A DNA stretch of 64,000 nucleotides from Bacteroidota bacterium (lineage in GTDB: Bacteria; Bacteroidota; Bacteroidia; UBA7662; CANHCV01). The notes under the pieces are model-generated. The model worked only from the letters and a program-made list of their open reading frames with translations. It was not told where the DNA came from and ran no database searches. The DNA lies in assembly GCA_947459245.1 (NCBI GenBank), contig CANHCV010000004.1, positions 20,644 through 84,643 of the forward strand, in the 5' to 3' direction. The position numbers and the translations under genes are program-made. Positions 18,860-27,319 of the stretch are shown piece after piece; the first letter of the stretch is position 1; each line of letters starts with the position of its first letter.

Positions 18860-20755
18860 TTAGCGCATCAATCTTTTGATATCCATTTTGGAATTCCAGT
18901 GCCTTAAATACTCGTTTTTTAACGCTTCTTCAATTTTTTCAAAATTGCTTTCGGAATAATTGAACACGTAATTTTTGTTTTTTCCTGGATTAGGAATCGG
19001 AACTCCTACCCAAGTTTTCCGACCGAGGAAAACGGAAAGTAGGTTGGTAAAAATGAGGTTTCTTCTTTTCGAAATTAGAAAATAAGGAAAAGTGAAGAAG
19101 AAAAAAAGGCAAATCAATAGGTCTAAAATTCGTTTGTTTCGTTGATTTGAGGGGGAGAAATAAGCCAAATTGAAATCTTTGCTGTACAATACCCCAGGTG
19201 TTTCAACCGATTGAGAGCCAATGATGAATGAACTTTCTTTGGGAACAATTTTGAAGACGTATTTCTTTTTCAATTGCTCCATGCTTTGAATGATGCTAGT
19301 ATTGGAAAGGGACGCGCCACAAAAAATGATTTGCTCCAGTTGTAAGTCAGATGCAATTTTGGGTAGCTCAAGGAAATTGCCGAGGCCATGGGTTGCAGAA
19401 GAAGGATTGATGTAGCCTAAATAACGAATGGAGGAATTGGCTTTTTGAAGAAGGCCTAAAACGCGTTCAACTTCCATTTCCGAGCCAATCATGATGGTTC
19501 TTAAATCGGTTTGAGAATCGTTTTTCCATTGGCCTAAACCAATTCTAATCAACAGCCATCGGAAGCCAATGAGGCCAATGCCTCCCACGAGTGCTCCAAC
19601 CAACAACATTCCTCTCGAAAATCGAACCGACTCATCCAATAATCCGTAGGCAGCTAACGTGATGGTTGTTCCCACGGCCAATCCTCGAAGCAATTTCCAA
19701 GGTTTGAACGGACGATCGTATCCTCCTGAAAAATACATCGAAAGCAACCAAACGAAAATGTAAGCCGGAACAAATCCAAACAGAAAAACATCGGGGTAGC
19801 GAACCCCATCCATTTCTTTGATGTTTCGCTCCCAATATCCTTCTAAAAAATAAAAAAGGGTCCAAAGGAGCGAAAAATCGAACAAAGGGAGCAAGCTTTT
19901 TTGAATCCTGTGCGATAAATAGGCCCAAATGGCTTTGCCAATGATGGCCGGATAGAGCAAGGTGGAGAGGAGGAAGGCCTGCCCTTTGGTAAAGTACCTT
20001 TTTGCGAAAATGATCATGGCTCCGTAAAAGGCTTTTACATAACTATAACTCTCTTTTCGAGTACTTTCTCCTTTGTAGTGAATGATGGGGGTGTAGGGGA
20101 AGTAATGATTTTCGTAACCTGCTAATCGAATGCGATGCGACAAATCGATGTCTTCACCGTACATGAAATAAGTTTCATCCAATAAACCTATTTCATCCAA
20201 GACCGATTTTCGCATCCACATGAAAGCACCGGCTAATACCTCTACTTTTTGGGGCATGGTTTCCGATAAATTTCCGTGGTAATAGGCCCCAAAACGCGGA
20301 TGTTCCGAAAATAATTTAGAGAGTCCTGTCATTTTGTAAACAGCAACCTCGGGCGTTGGTAGTCCTCGCTTGGATTCTGGCAAGTAAACGCCCGAACCAT
20401 CCAGCATTTTTACCCCAAGTCCACCCAGTTTTGGATGCTCCTGGCAATAACTCAAAATTTCTTTAAAACAATTTTCTGGTACAATCGTATCGGGATTAAG
20501 CAATAAAACCCATTCGCCCCTCGCCAAGCGAATGGCTTGATTATTGGCTTTGGAAAATCCAACATTGTTCTGATTTGCAATGAGTTTAACTTGAGGGAAT
20601 TGGAGTTTGATCCATTCCACCGACCCATCCGATGAGTTGTTGTCTACCACAAAAACTTCCGCTTCCAAATCTTGGGTAGCAGCAAAAACGCTTCTCAAGC
20701 ACTGCTCTAGAAAGTATTTGACGTTGTAATTGACAATGACTACCGTTAGTACCAT
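18860..20755 (-). CDS. GT2 glycosyltransferase fused to PGT-like TM/CoA-binding-like module
   Basis: MVLTVVIVNYNVKYFLEQCL...VFVVDNNSSDGS; C-terminal TMs, RTIMIGSEMEVERVLGLL, NQRNKRILDLLICLFFFFTFP. Confidence 0.8.
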   Translation of the reverse strand: MVLTVVIVNYNVKYFLEQCLRSVFAATQDLEAEVFVVDNNSSDGSVEWIKLQFPQVKLIANQNNVGFSKANNQAIRLARGEWVLLLNPDTIVPENCFKEILSYCQEHPKLGGLGVKMLDGSGVYLPESKRGLPTPEVAVYKMTGLSKLFSEHPRFGAYYHGNLSETMPQKVEVLAGAFMWMRKSVLDEIGLLDETYFMYGEDIDLSHRIRLAGYENHYFPYTPIIHYKGESTRKESYSYVKAFYGAMIIFAKRYFTKGQAFLLSTLLYPAIIGKAIWAYLSHRIQKSLLPLFDFSLLWTLFYFLEGYWERNIKEMDGVRYPDVFLFGFVPAYIFVWLLSMYFSGGYDRPFKPWKLLRGLAVGTTITLAAYGLLDESVRFSRGMLLVGALVGGIGLIGFRWLLIRIGLGQWKNDSQTDLRTIMIGSEMEVERVLGLLQKANSSIRYLGYINPSSATHGLGNFLELPKIASDLQLEQIIFCGASLSNTSIIQSMEQLKKKYVFKIVPKESSFIIGSQSVETPGVLYSKDFNLAYFSPSNQRNKRILDLLICLFFFFTFPYFLISKRRNLIFTNLLSVFLGRKTWVGVPIPNPGKNKNYVFNYSESNFEKIEEALKNEYLRHWNSKMDIKRLMR

Positions 20756-20772
20756 ACCAACGTGCAAGATAT

Positions 20773-21162
20773 TCAATAATATTCAACGGGCACAAAAGCG
20801 TGTTCAAAATGTTCCAATTCCCATGCTTTTTCAGGATGGGTAATGATGGAAATTACATCGAAACGAATTTCATCGGGATGGGGAAATTTTCGCAAATAAT
20901 GCCGTGCAGCTTGGGTGATTTTGCGTTGCTTGAGCGAATTTACGGCCTTTTCCGGGTGGGCGTTTTTCCAAGGTTTTCTCGATTTTACTTCCGTGAAAAC
21001 CAAGGTGTTCTGATCTTTGGAAACGAGATCAATTTCGGCAATGGTAGAGTAATGGAAGTTTTTTTGAAGGATAAGATGTCCTTTTTGCAGTAAATAAAGT
21101 TCTGCAAATGCCTCCGCCGAACGTCCTGTTTCGGTAGAGGCGTTTTTTTCCGTCTTTTTCAT
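20773..21162 (-). CDS. yraN: YraN family (UPF0102) protein
   Basis: GRSAEAFAELYLLQKGHLILQKNFHYSTIAEIDLVSKDQNTLVFTEVKSR. Confidence 0.9.
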   Translation of the reverse strand: MKKTEKNASTETGRSAEAFAELYLLQKGHLILQKNFHYSTIAEIDLVSKDQNTLVFTEVKSRKPWKNAHPEKAVNSLKQRKITQAARHYLRKFPHPDEIRFDVISIITHPEKAWELEHFEHAFVPVEYY

Positions 21163-21164
21163 GG

Positions 21165-21172
21165 TAACTTTG
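21165..21172 (+). promoter_or_regulatory. -7 box TAACTTTG for acyl-CoA thioesterase
   Basis: TAnnTTTG match 17 nt upstream of ATG at 21189. Confidence 0.5.
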
Positions 21173-21188
21173 CACAAAATACAAAAAA

Positions 21189-21719
21189 ATGCTGGCACCC
21201 AAAAAACCGAACGATTCGTTCACGGTAATGAACGAAATGATTTTGCCGAACGACACCAACGTGTTAAACAATTTGATGGGCGGCCGTTTGTTGCATTTTA
21301 TGGATATTTGCGCTGCCATCGCCGCCCAGAAACATTCCGGTCGAGTAGTGGTAACCGCATCGGTCGATTCGGTTTCTTTCAAAGAGCCCGTAAAACTGGG
21401 CGACGTTGTTACCCTCGAAGCTTGGGTTACCCGTGCCTTTACTTCTTCCATGGAGGTTTTCATTCGGGTGACTTGTGAAAACATCCCAACCCGAAGAAAA
21501 GTAAAGTGCAACGAAGCATATTACACGTTTGTTGCCGTGGATCAATTGGGTACACCCATTGCTGTTCCTCCCATTCAACCCGAAACAGAAGAAGATCAAC
21601 ACCGTTTTGAGGATGCTTTGAAAAGAAGGCAACTTCGCTTGCTGATCGCCGGGAAAATCAAACCGGAAGATGCACCCGAATTGAAAGAATTGTTTTCTCC
21701 AAAAACAGAAAACCTATGA
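21189..21719 (+). CDS. acyl-CoA thioesterase (hotdog fold)
   Basis: MILPNDTNVLNNLMGGRLLHFMDICAAIAAQKHSGRVVVTASVDSVSF. Confidence 0.9.
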   Translation: MLAPKKPNDSFTVMNEMILPNDTNVLNNLMGGRLLHFMDICAAIAAQKHSGRVVVTASVDSVSFKEPVKLGDVVTLEAWVTRAFTSSMEVFIRVTCENIPTRRKVKCNEAYYTFVAVDQLGTPIAVPPIQPETEEDQHRFEDALKRRQLRLLIAGKIKPEDAPELKELFSPKTENL

Positions 21720-22579
21720 TGCAATCCATGACCGGATTCGGTTCGGCGAGCGCCCAAACGAAATTGGGAAAAGTAACGATCGAATTAAGGGCGCTCAATA
21801 GCAAACAAATGGATTTAACCATTCGCTTGCCTAAGGAGTTTTCTAATTTGGAAGCTCACGTTCGGCAAGCCATTTCTGCCAAAAATCAACGTGGAAAAAT
21901 TACGTGTTTGATTCATCTTGAATCTGATTCAAACGTTGAAGTGAGTCTGAATAAAGAATTGGCAAACAGTTATTTAAATCAGCTAAAGAGTTTTGCGGAT
22001 GGGCATTCGTTGAAGGAGGTCGATTACTTAAGCATCATTTCCCGAATGCCAGAAGTTTTTTCCGGACAACTTTCTTCCGATGAAGAAGATGAAGGAGTGT
22101 TCATCTCGGCGGTTCATGAAGCATGTGATTCCTTGAATCAATTTCGTTTTCAAGAAGGAATGGAAACCCAGAAAGCCATCACAAACAGTGTTCGAGAAAT
22201 TCAATCCAATTTGCATCAAATTGAAGCATTGGATGCTGAACGCATTGCTTTGATGAAGGAAAAATTCGAATCCTGGGTGAAAGATCGCTTAACCAAAGCC
22301 GCTTTTGACCAGGAGCGATTTGAACAAGAACTGATCTATTACCTTGAAAAGTTGGATGTTTCTGAAGAAAAACAGCGTTTGAATCAACACTTGAATTTCT
22401 TTCAGGAAAACATCAATGAACCGCAAGCTGGACGAAAATTGGGTTTTATTGCACAAGAAATGGGGCGCGAAATCAATACCCTGGGTTCCAAGGCAAACCA
22501 TTTTGGAATTCAACAAAAAGTGGTTGAAATGAAGAATGAACTGGAGAAGATTAAAGAACAAGTGCTCAATATTTTATGA
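21716..22579 (+). CDS. YicC family endoribonuclease-like protein
   Basis: MQSMTGFGSASAQTKLGKVTIELRALNSKQMDL; GRKLGFIAQEMGREINTLGSKANH. Confidence 0.93.
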   Translation: MMQSMTGFGSASAQTKLGKVTIELRALNSKQMDLTIRLPKEFSNLEAHVRQAISAKNQRGKITCLIHLESDSNVEVSLNKELANSYLNQLKSFADGHSLKEVDYLSIISRMPEVFSGQLSSDEEDEGVFISAVHEACDSLNQFRFQEGMETQKAITNSVREIQSNLHQIEALDAERIALMKEKFESWVKDRLTKAAFDQERFEQELIYYLEKLDVSEEKQRLNQHLNFFQENINEPQAGRKLGFIAQEMGREINTLGSKANHFGIQQKVVEMKNELEKIKEQVLNIL

Positions 22580-23139
22580 AAAGAAAAGCCATTATTTTTT
22601 CAGCTCCTTCAGGGGCAGGTAAAACAACGCTCGTTCAACATTTAATGCAACAACTCCCCGTACTTCAGTTTTCTGTTTCGGCTACAAGCCGTGAAAAACG
22701 GGACCACGAGATTCACGGGAAGGATTACTTTTTCCTTTCTCCCGAACAGTTTCGGGCACACATTCAATCCAACGATTTTTTGGAATGGGAAGAGGTGTAT
22801 CCCGATCATTATTACGGAACCTTGAAAAGTGAAGTGGATCGAATTTTTGAAGAAGGAAAAGTAGTGATTTTTGATGTTGATGTGGTTGGCGGATTAAATT
22901 TGAAGGAGTATTTTGGATCTGAGGCCTTGGCCGTTTTTGTAAAACCTCCATCTGAGCAAGATTTAGAAGCTCGACTGAGATTTAGAAATACCGAAACAGA
23001 AGAAAAAATCCAATTGCGTTTGGCGAAAGCGAAACATGAATTGACTTTTGAAGATCGTTTTGACACCATCATTGTGAATGCCAACTTGGATGAGGCCAAG
23101 GAAGAATCGCTAGAAAAAGTTAAACAATTTATTCATTGA
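22576..23139 (+). CDS. gmk: guanylate kinase
   Basis: IIFSAPSGAGKTTLVQHL, SATSREKRDHEIHGKDYFF; follows YicC as in many bacteria. Confidence 0.95.
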   Translation: MKRKAIIFSAPSGAGKTTLVQHLMQQLPVLQFSVSATSREKRDHEIHGKDYFFLSPEQFRAHIQSNDFLEWEEVYPDHYYGTLKSEVDRIFEEGKVVIFDVDVVGGLNLKEYFGSEALAVFVKPPSEQDLEARLRFRNTETEEKIQLRLAKAKHELTFEDRFDTIIVNANLDEAKEESLEKVKQFIH

Positions 23140-23144
23140 ATTCC

Positions 23145-24086
23145 ATGAATGTACTCATTATTGGATCAGAAGGCCAATTGGGCTCTGAATTGTACGACGC
23201 ACTTGTACGTAAATACCCAAACGCCAAAGTGGTTTGCTCCGATATTCGAAATGCTTTTCCCGATAAAGAACGGTCATTTGAAATCCTAGACGCAACCGAT
23301 GCAAAAACCTTGGATCAAATCCTTGAAAAACATCAAATTACGCAGATTTATCATTTGGCTGCCATTTTATCAGCTCGTGGTGAGCAAAATCCCCTTTGGG
23401 CATGGGACATCAACATGCGGGGATTGTTGGTGGTGTTGGAAGCTGCGGTTAAACACAAAATTCATCGCATGTATTGGCCGAGCTCCATCGCCGCATTCGG
23501 TCCAAATACGCCTCGGGTTCAAACCCCGCAGCAAGTGGTGATGGATCCCAATACCGTTTACGGAATGAGCAAACAAGTGGGGGAACTGTGGTGCCGCTAC
23601 TATTTCGAAAAATACGGATTAGACGTTCGCAGCCTTCGCTACCCGGGCATCATCAGTTACAAAACCTTACCCGGTGGTGGTACCACCGATTATGCCATCG
23701 ATATTTTTCACAAAGCACTGAAAGGAGAGAAATTTTCTTGTTTTCTAGGTCCAGAAACTCCTCTCCCCATGATGTACATCGATGATGCCATCCGAGCAAC
23801 TTTGGAATTGATGGAGGCCCCTTCTGAACAAATTAAAGAACGAACCAGCTACAATCTCGCTGCCATTTCGTTTACTCCCAAACAATTGGGTGAAGCCATT
23901 AAAAAAGCTATTCCCGGATTTGAAATGGATTATACTCCCGATTTCCGACAAAAAATTGCCGATTCTTGGCCAGGTTCCATCGACGATTCAGAAGCGAGAA
24001 AAGATTGGGGATGGAATCATCAATTTGGAATGGATGAATTGGTGAAAGTTATGTTGGATGGATTGAATTCAGGGTATTTATCATGA
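23145..24086 (+). CDS. NAD-dependent epimerase / L-threonine 3-dehydrogenase-like SDR
   Basis: MNVLIIGSEGQLGSELYDAL; YGMSKQVGELWCRYY; RYPGIISYKTLPGGGTTDYAI. Confidence 0.85.
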   Translation: MNVLIIGSEGQLGSELYDALVRKYPNAKVVCSDIRNAFPDKERSFEILDATDAKTLDQILEKHQITQIYHLAAILSARGEQNPLWAWDINMRGLLVVLEAAVKHKIHRMYWPSSIAAFGPNTPRVQTPQQVVMDPNTVYGMSKQVGELWCRYYFEKYGLDVRSLRYPGIISYKTLPGGGTTDYAIDIFHKALKGEKFSCFLGPETPLPMMYIDDAIRATLELMEAPSEQIKERTSYNLAAISFTPKQLGEAIKKAIPGFEMDYTPDFRQKIADSWPGSIDDSEARKDWGWNHQFGMDELVKVMLDGLNSGYLS

Positions 24087-24892
24087 TTGGCTCCATCCGA
24101 AAAATGCGAACAGTTCATTTCCCAGAAGAGGGTGGAAGAGTGGAGTATTTTTGGAGAACTACCGAAGGTGAAATTCCGTTGAATGATTTTTTAGGAAGAG
24201 AAATTTCCATTGAGCATACGGGTCGTATTTTTTGCAAGAATTGCGGAAAAAAGACGAATAAGTCGTTTAGTCAGGGATTTTGTTACCCCTGTTTTCAGAA
24301 TGCCCCCGAGAATGCCGAATGCATTTTGCATCCTGAACTTTGCAGGGGGCATGAAGGATTGGGGAGAGATCCGGAATGGGAGAAAAATCATCACGTTCAG
24401 CCCCATTTTGTGTATTTGGCTTTTGCAACCGAGGTCAAAGTTGGTGTAACGCGAACAACACAGGGAATTACCCGGTGGATTGATCAAGGAGCCGAGGCCG
24501 TTCAAGTGATAGCCGAGGTTCCTTACCGGCAATTGGCCGGAGAAATTGAGGTATTTTTGAAGGATTATTTTACCGATAAAACCCATTGGCAGCGCATGTT
24601 AACCCATGCAGGTGGCCCCAATATTCAAGCCTTGAAGGAAGGGGTTAATCAGGCGGAAACGGTTCTTCCGGAGGTTTATCAAGAGTATTTTCCCATTGAA
24701 AATGAAGCATGCATCATTCGTTACCCGCAATTGGTAATTCCTGCAAAGGTTTCTTCTACCAATTTCGAAAAGGAATTGAAAGTTACTGGAAAATTAATTG
24801 GAATAAAGGGGCAATACCTGTTTCTTGAAGGAGGTAAAGTGATGAATGTTCGAACTATGGAAGGGTATGAAACAGAATTTTTTGAGAAATAA
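24083..24892 (+). CDS. DUF2797 domain-containing protein
   Basis: CKNCGKKTNKSFSQGFCYPCF zinc-ribbon-like motif; HFVYLAFATEVKVGVTRTTQGITRWIDQGA. Confidence 0.75.
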   Translation: MIGSIRKMRTVHFPEEGGRVEYFWRTTEGEIPLNDFLGREISIEHTGRIFCKNCGKKTNKSFSQGFCYPCFQNAPENAECILHPELCRGHEGLGRDPEWEKNHHVQPHFVYLAFATEVKVGVTRTTQGITRWIDQGAEAVQVIAEVPYRQLAGEIEVFLKDYFTDKTHWQRMLTHAGGPNIQALKEGVNQAETVLPEVYQEYFPIENEACIIRYPQLVIPAKVSSTNFEKELKVTGKLIGIKGQYLFLEGGKVMNVRTMEGYETEFFEK

Positions 24893-24966
24893 TTCGTCAA
24901 ATTTGAATTAATTATTGCAATTCCGAAATCAGTTTTCTAAATTGCGCATCATTAAACCCAAATACA

Positions 24967-25737
24967 ATGAAAAAAATCATGCTATTGTTGGCTGTTGGCG
25001 CGTTCGCAGCTAGTTGCTCGAAAGAAGCAAAAGTTACAGAAAACATCACTATTCCTCAGTCTCAAAAGACTCTTTTGATTTCTAGAAGCGCTACGTGGTG
25101 TGGTCCATGTGGTTCAAGTGGAAAGCCTGTTTTTCGTGCCTTGGAAGCTATTGGTGATGACAAAATCGTTTGTCTTGCTTCTCAATCTAGCGATGGTCTA
25201 AATTCTCCAGCTGGTGATTTGATTGGTAACAATTTGATGTCACGTTTCCAACAGAATGGAATTCCTCACATGTTCCAAACAGGAAATGGAAATACCCTCA
25301 ATTTCTATCCTAACCAATCAACGGCTACCAACAACATGAACACCATTAACGCGAAAGCCGCTAATGCAAACGTTTATGTTTCTGCTACCGTAGAAGGATC
25401 AACCATCAATATCAAAGCAAAAACCAAATTTTTTGCAACAGGATCAGGTAACTACCAGTTGGGAGTACTTATTCTAGAAAACGGAATCCAAAAAACTCAA
25501 TCAGGATCTTCAAATCCTAATCACGATGGTGTTATTCGCGGAAATGCAGGCTCTTCAGCTTGGGGTGAAGCCATCACAAGCACTGCCATGGATGCAGAGC
25601 AAGAGTTTACTTACACTGTGAATGTTGATCCTACTTGGAAAAAAGAAAATTTGAAAGTTGCTGCCATCATCTGGAAAAAGAATGGTAACAATTACGATGC
25701 TGAAAACGCATCTGCTGTAAAAGTAACTGTAAAATAA
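24967..25737 (+). CDS. Omp28-related / thioredoxin-like lipoprotein
   Basis: Lipobox AASC; SRSATWCGPCGSSGKPVF. Confidence 0.75.
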   Translation: MKKIMLLLAVGAFAASCSKEAKVTENITIPQSQKTLLISRSATWCGPCGSSGKPVFRALEAIGDDKIVCLASQSSDGLNSPAGDLIGNNLMSRFQQNGIPHMFQTGNGNTLNFYPNQSTATNNMNTINAKAANANVYVSATVEGSTINIKAKTKFFATGSGNYQLGVLILENGIQKTQSGSSNPNHDGVIRGNAGSSAWGEAITSTAMDAEQEFTYTVNVDPTWKKENLKVAAIIWKKNGNNYDAENASAVKVTVK

Positions 25738-25756
25738 TAGTTCACTAGAAACGATT

Positions 25757-25784
25757 AAAAAGCCCCATTTAGGGGCTTTTTTTA
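25757..25784 (+). terminator. intrinsic terminator
   Basis: AAAAAGCCCCatttaGGGGCTTTTTTT. Confidence 0.88.
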
Positions 25785-25814
25785 TTTTGCAACTGCAACT
25801 CCACTTTTGCGTTT

Positions 25815-25822
25815 TATTTTTG
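25815..25822 (+). promoter_or_regulatory. -7 box TATTTTTG
   Basis: TAnnTTTG 16 nt before ATG; TGCGTTTTATTTTTG is identical to the promoter-like sequence upstream of the 34429 gene. Confidence 0.55.
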
Positions 25823-25837
25823 TAAAAACTGAAAGAC

Positions 25838-26332
25838 ATGTTCAAGGTTTTCCTTCCCCTTTTTGTGCTATTTTTTTTAGCGATCGGCTGTTCCCACGTG
25901 CCCGATAAAGGAATCAACAATACCTGGTTTGCACCCGAATTAACCCAAAGTGAATTTGGAGATGATGAAAGCCACAATGCAGGGAAAAATTGCATGTCTT
26001 GCCACGTGAAGGGCGGCGATCGGGAAGCCGCTAAAGAAGGAATTTGGAGCATTGCTGGAACCGTTTATCAAACGGGGACCACCAAAATATTGCCCGGTTC
26101 AACCCTCGAACTTTTTACCGGACCCAACGGTAGCGGTTCGAAAGTAATTTCCCTCCCCGTGGATGACGAAGGAAATGCTTATACCAATAAAAACATCCCT
26201 CTTGGTACGGGGCTTTTCCCTGTGGTGACCGGCCCAACAGGAAAAAAAGCATTCATGATGTCCTCCATCGGAAATGGAGCATGCAACTCTTGCCACAACA
26301 ACGGAACTCCAAAAATTACGGTAGAAAAATAA
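25838..26332 (+). CDS. lipoprotein with two CxxCH heme-binding motifs
   Basis: Lipobox AIGC; GKNCMSCHVKGG and NGACNSCHNNG. Confidence 0.7.
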   Translation: MFKVFLPLFVLFFLAIGCSHVPDKGINNTWFAPELTQSEFGDDESHNAGKNCMSCHVKGGDREAAKEGIWSIAGTVYQTGTTKILPGSTLELFTGPNGSGSKVISLPVDDEGNAYTNKNIPLGTGLFPVVTGPTGKKAFMMSSIGNGACNSCHNNGTPKITVEK

Positions 26333-26333
26333 T

Positions 26334-27290
26334 ATGAACTCAGACGTAGCTCAAGTAGATCAACTAAAATCCAAATACGCCGAACTTCAAAAAGAAATCG
26401 GAAAAGCCATTTACGGACAAGAAGACGTCGTCAATGCGGTAATCACCTCGGTGCTGTGCAACGGTCACTGCTTATTGGTAGGCGTTCCCGGGTTAGCGAA
26501 AACCCTTTTGGTGCAAACCATATCAAAAGTATTGGATTTATCCTTCTCACGCATTCAGTTTACTCCAGATTTGATGCCTTCCGACATTACTGGAAACGAG
26601 ATTTTAGATGAGCAAAAACATTTTAAATTCATCCCTGGACCTTTGTTTTCCAACTTGGTCTTGGCCGATGAAATTAACCGAACACCACCCAAAACGCAAG
26701 CTGCCTTGCTCGAAGCGATGCAGGAACGAAAAGTAACCGTTGCTGGAAAATCGTATGCTTTGCCAAGCCCATTTTTTGTTTTGGCGACCCAAAATCCCAT
26801 CGAGCAAGAAGGAACCTATCCGCTCCCAGAAGCGCAATTGGATCGTTTCATGATGAACATCTCCTTGGATTATCCTCATTTTCACGATGAAGTTCGAGTA
26901 GTTCGAGATACCACTTCCAATCACAAGGCCGAATTAAAAAATGTTCTCTCTGCTCAAGAAATTCTTGAATATCAAGAATTGGTTAGAAGAGTACCTATCA
27001 ACGATTCGGTTTTAGAATACGCTGTTAAATTGGTTCATAAAACCCGACCCAATGGCGAATTCGCTACCGAAAAGGTAAAGAAATACGTTTCTTGGGGCGC
27101 CGGTCCACGTGCAAGTCAGTACTTGGTGCTTGGAGCCAAATGCCATGCCATCCTGCACGGAAAATATTCACCCGATATCGAAGATGTACAAGCTGTAGCG
27201 GTAAATATTTTGCGCCATCGCGTAGTCATCAATTACAAAGCCGAATCCGAAGGTCTCACCATCGACCAAATCATCAAGGAACTGTATTAA
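26334..27290 (+). CDS. MoxR family AAA ATPase
   Basis: GVPGLAKTLLVQTISKVLDLSFSRIQFTPDLMPSDITG; ADEINRTPPKTQAALLEAMQE. Confidence 0.93.
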   Translation: MNSDVAQVDQLKSKYAELQKEIGKAIYGQEDVVNAVITSVLCNGHCLLVGVPGLAKTLLVQTISKVLDLSFSRIQFTPDLMPSDITGNEILDEQKHFKFIPGPLFSNLVLADEINRTPPKTQAALLEAMQERKVTVAGKSYALPSPFFVLATQNPIEQEGTYPLPEAQLDRFMMNISLDYPHFHDEVRVVRDTTSNHKAELKNVLSAQEILEYQELVRRVPINDSVLEYAVKLVHKTRPNGEFATEKVKKYVSWGAGPRASQYLVLGAKCHAILHGKYSPDIEDVQAVAVNILRHRVVINYKAESEGLTIDQIIKELY

Positions 27291-27319
27291 ACACCCCTTT
27301 TCATCCTAATCAATAACTT

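Noticed and set aside
25555-26052. 165-aa minus-strand ORF spanning the intergenic terminator
   Set aside because: Crosses a strong terminator and two plus-strand genes; composition unlike coding.
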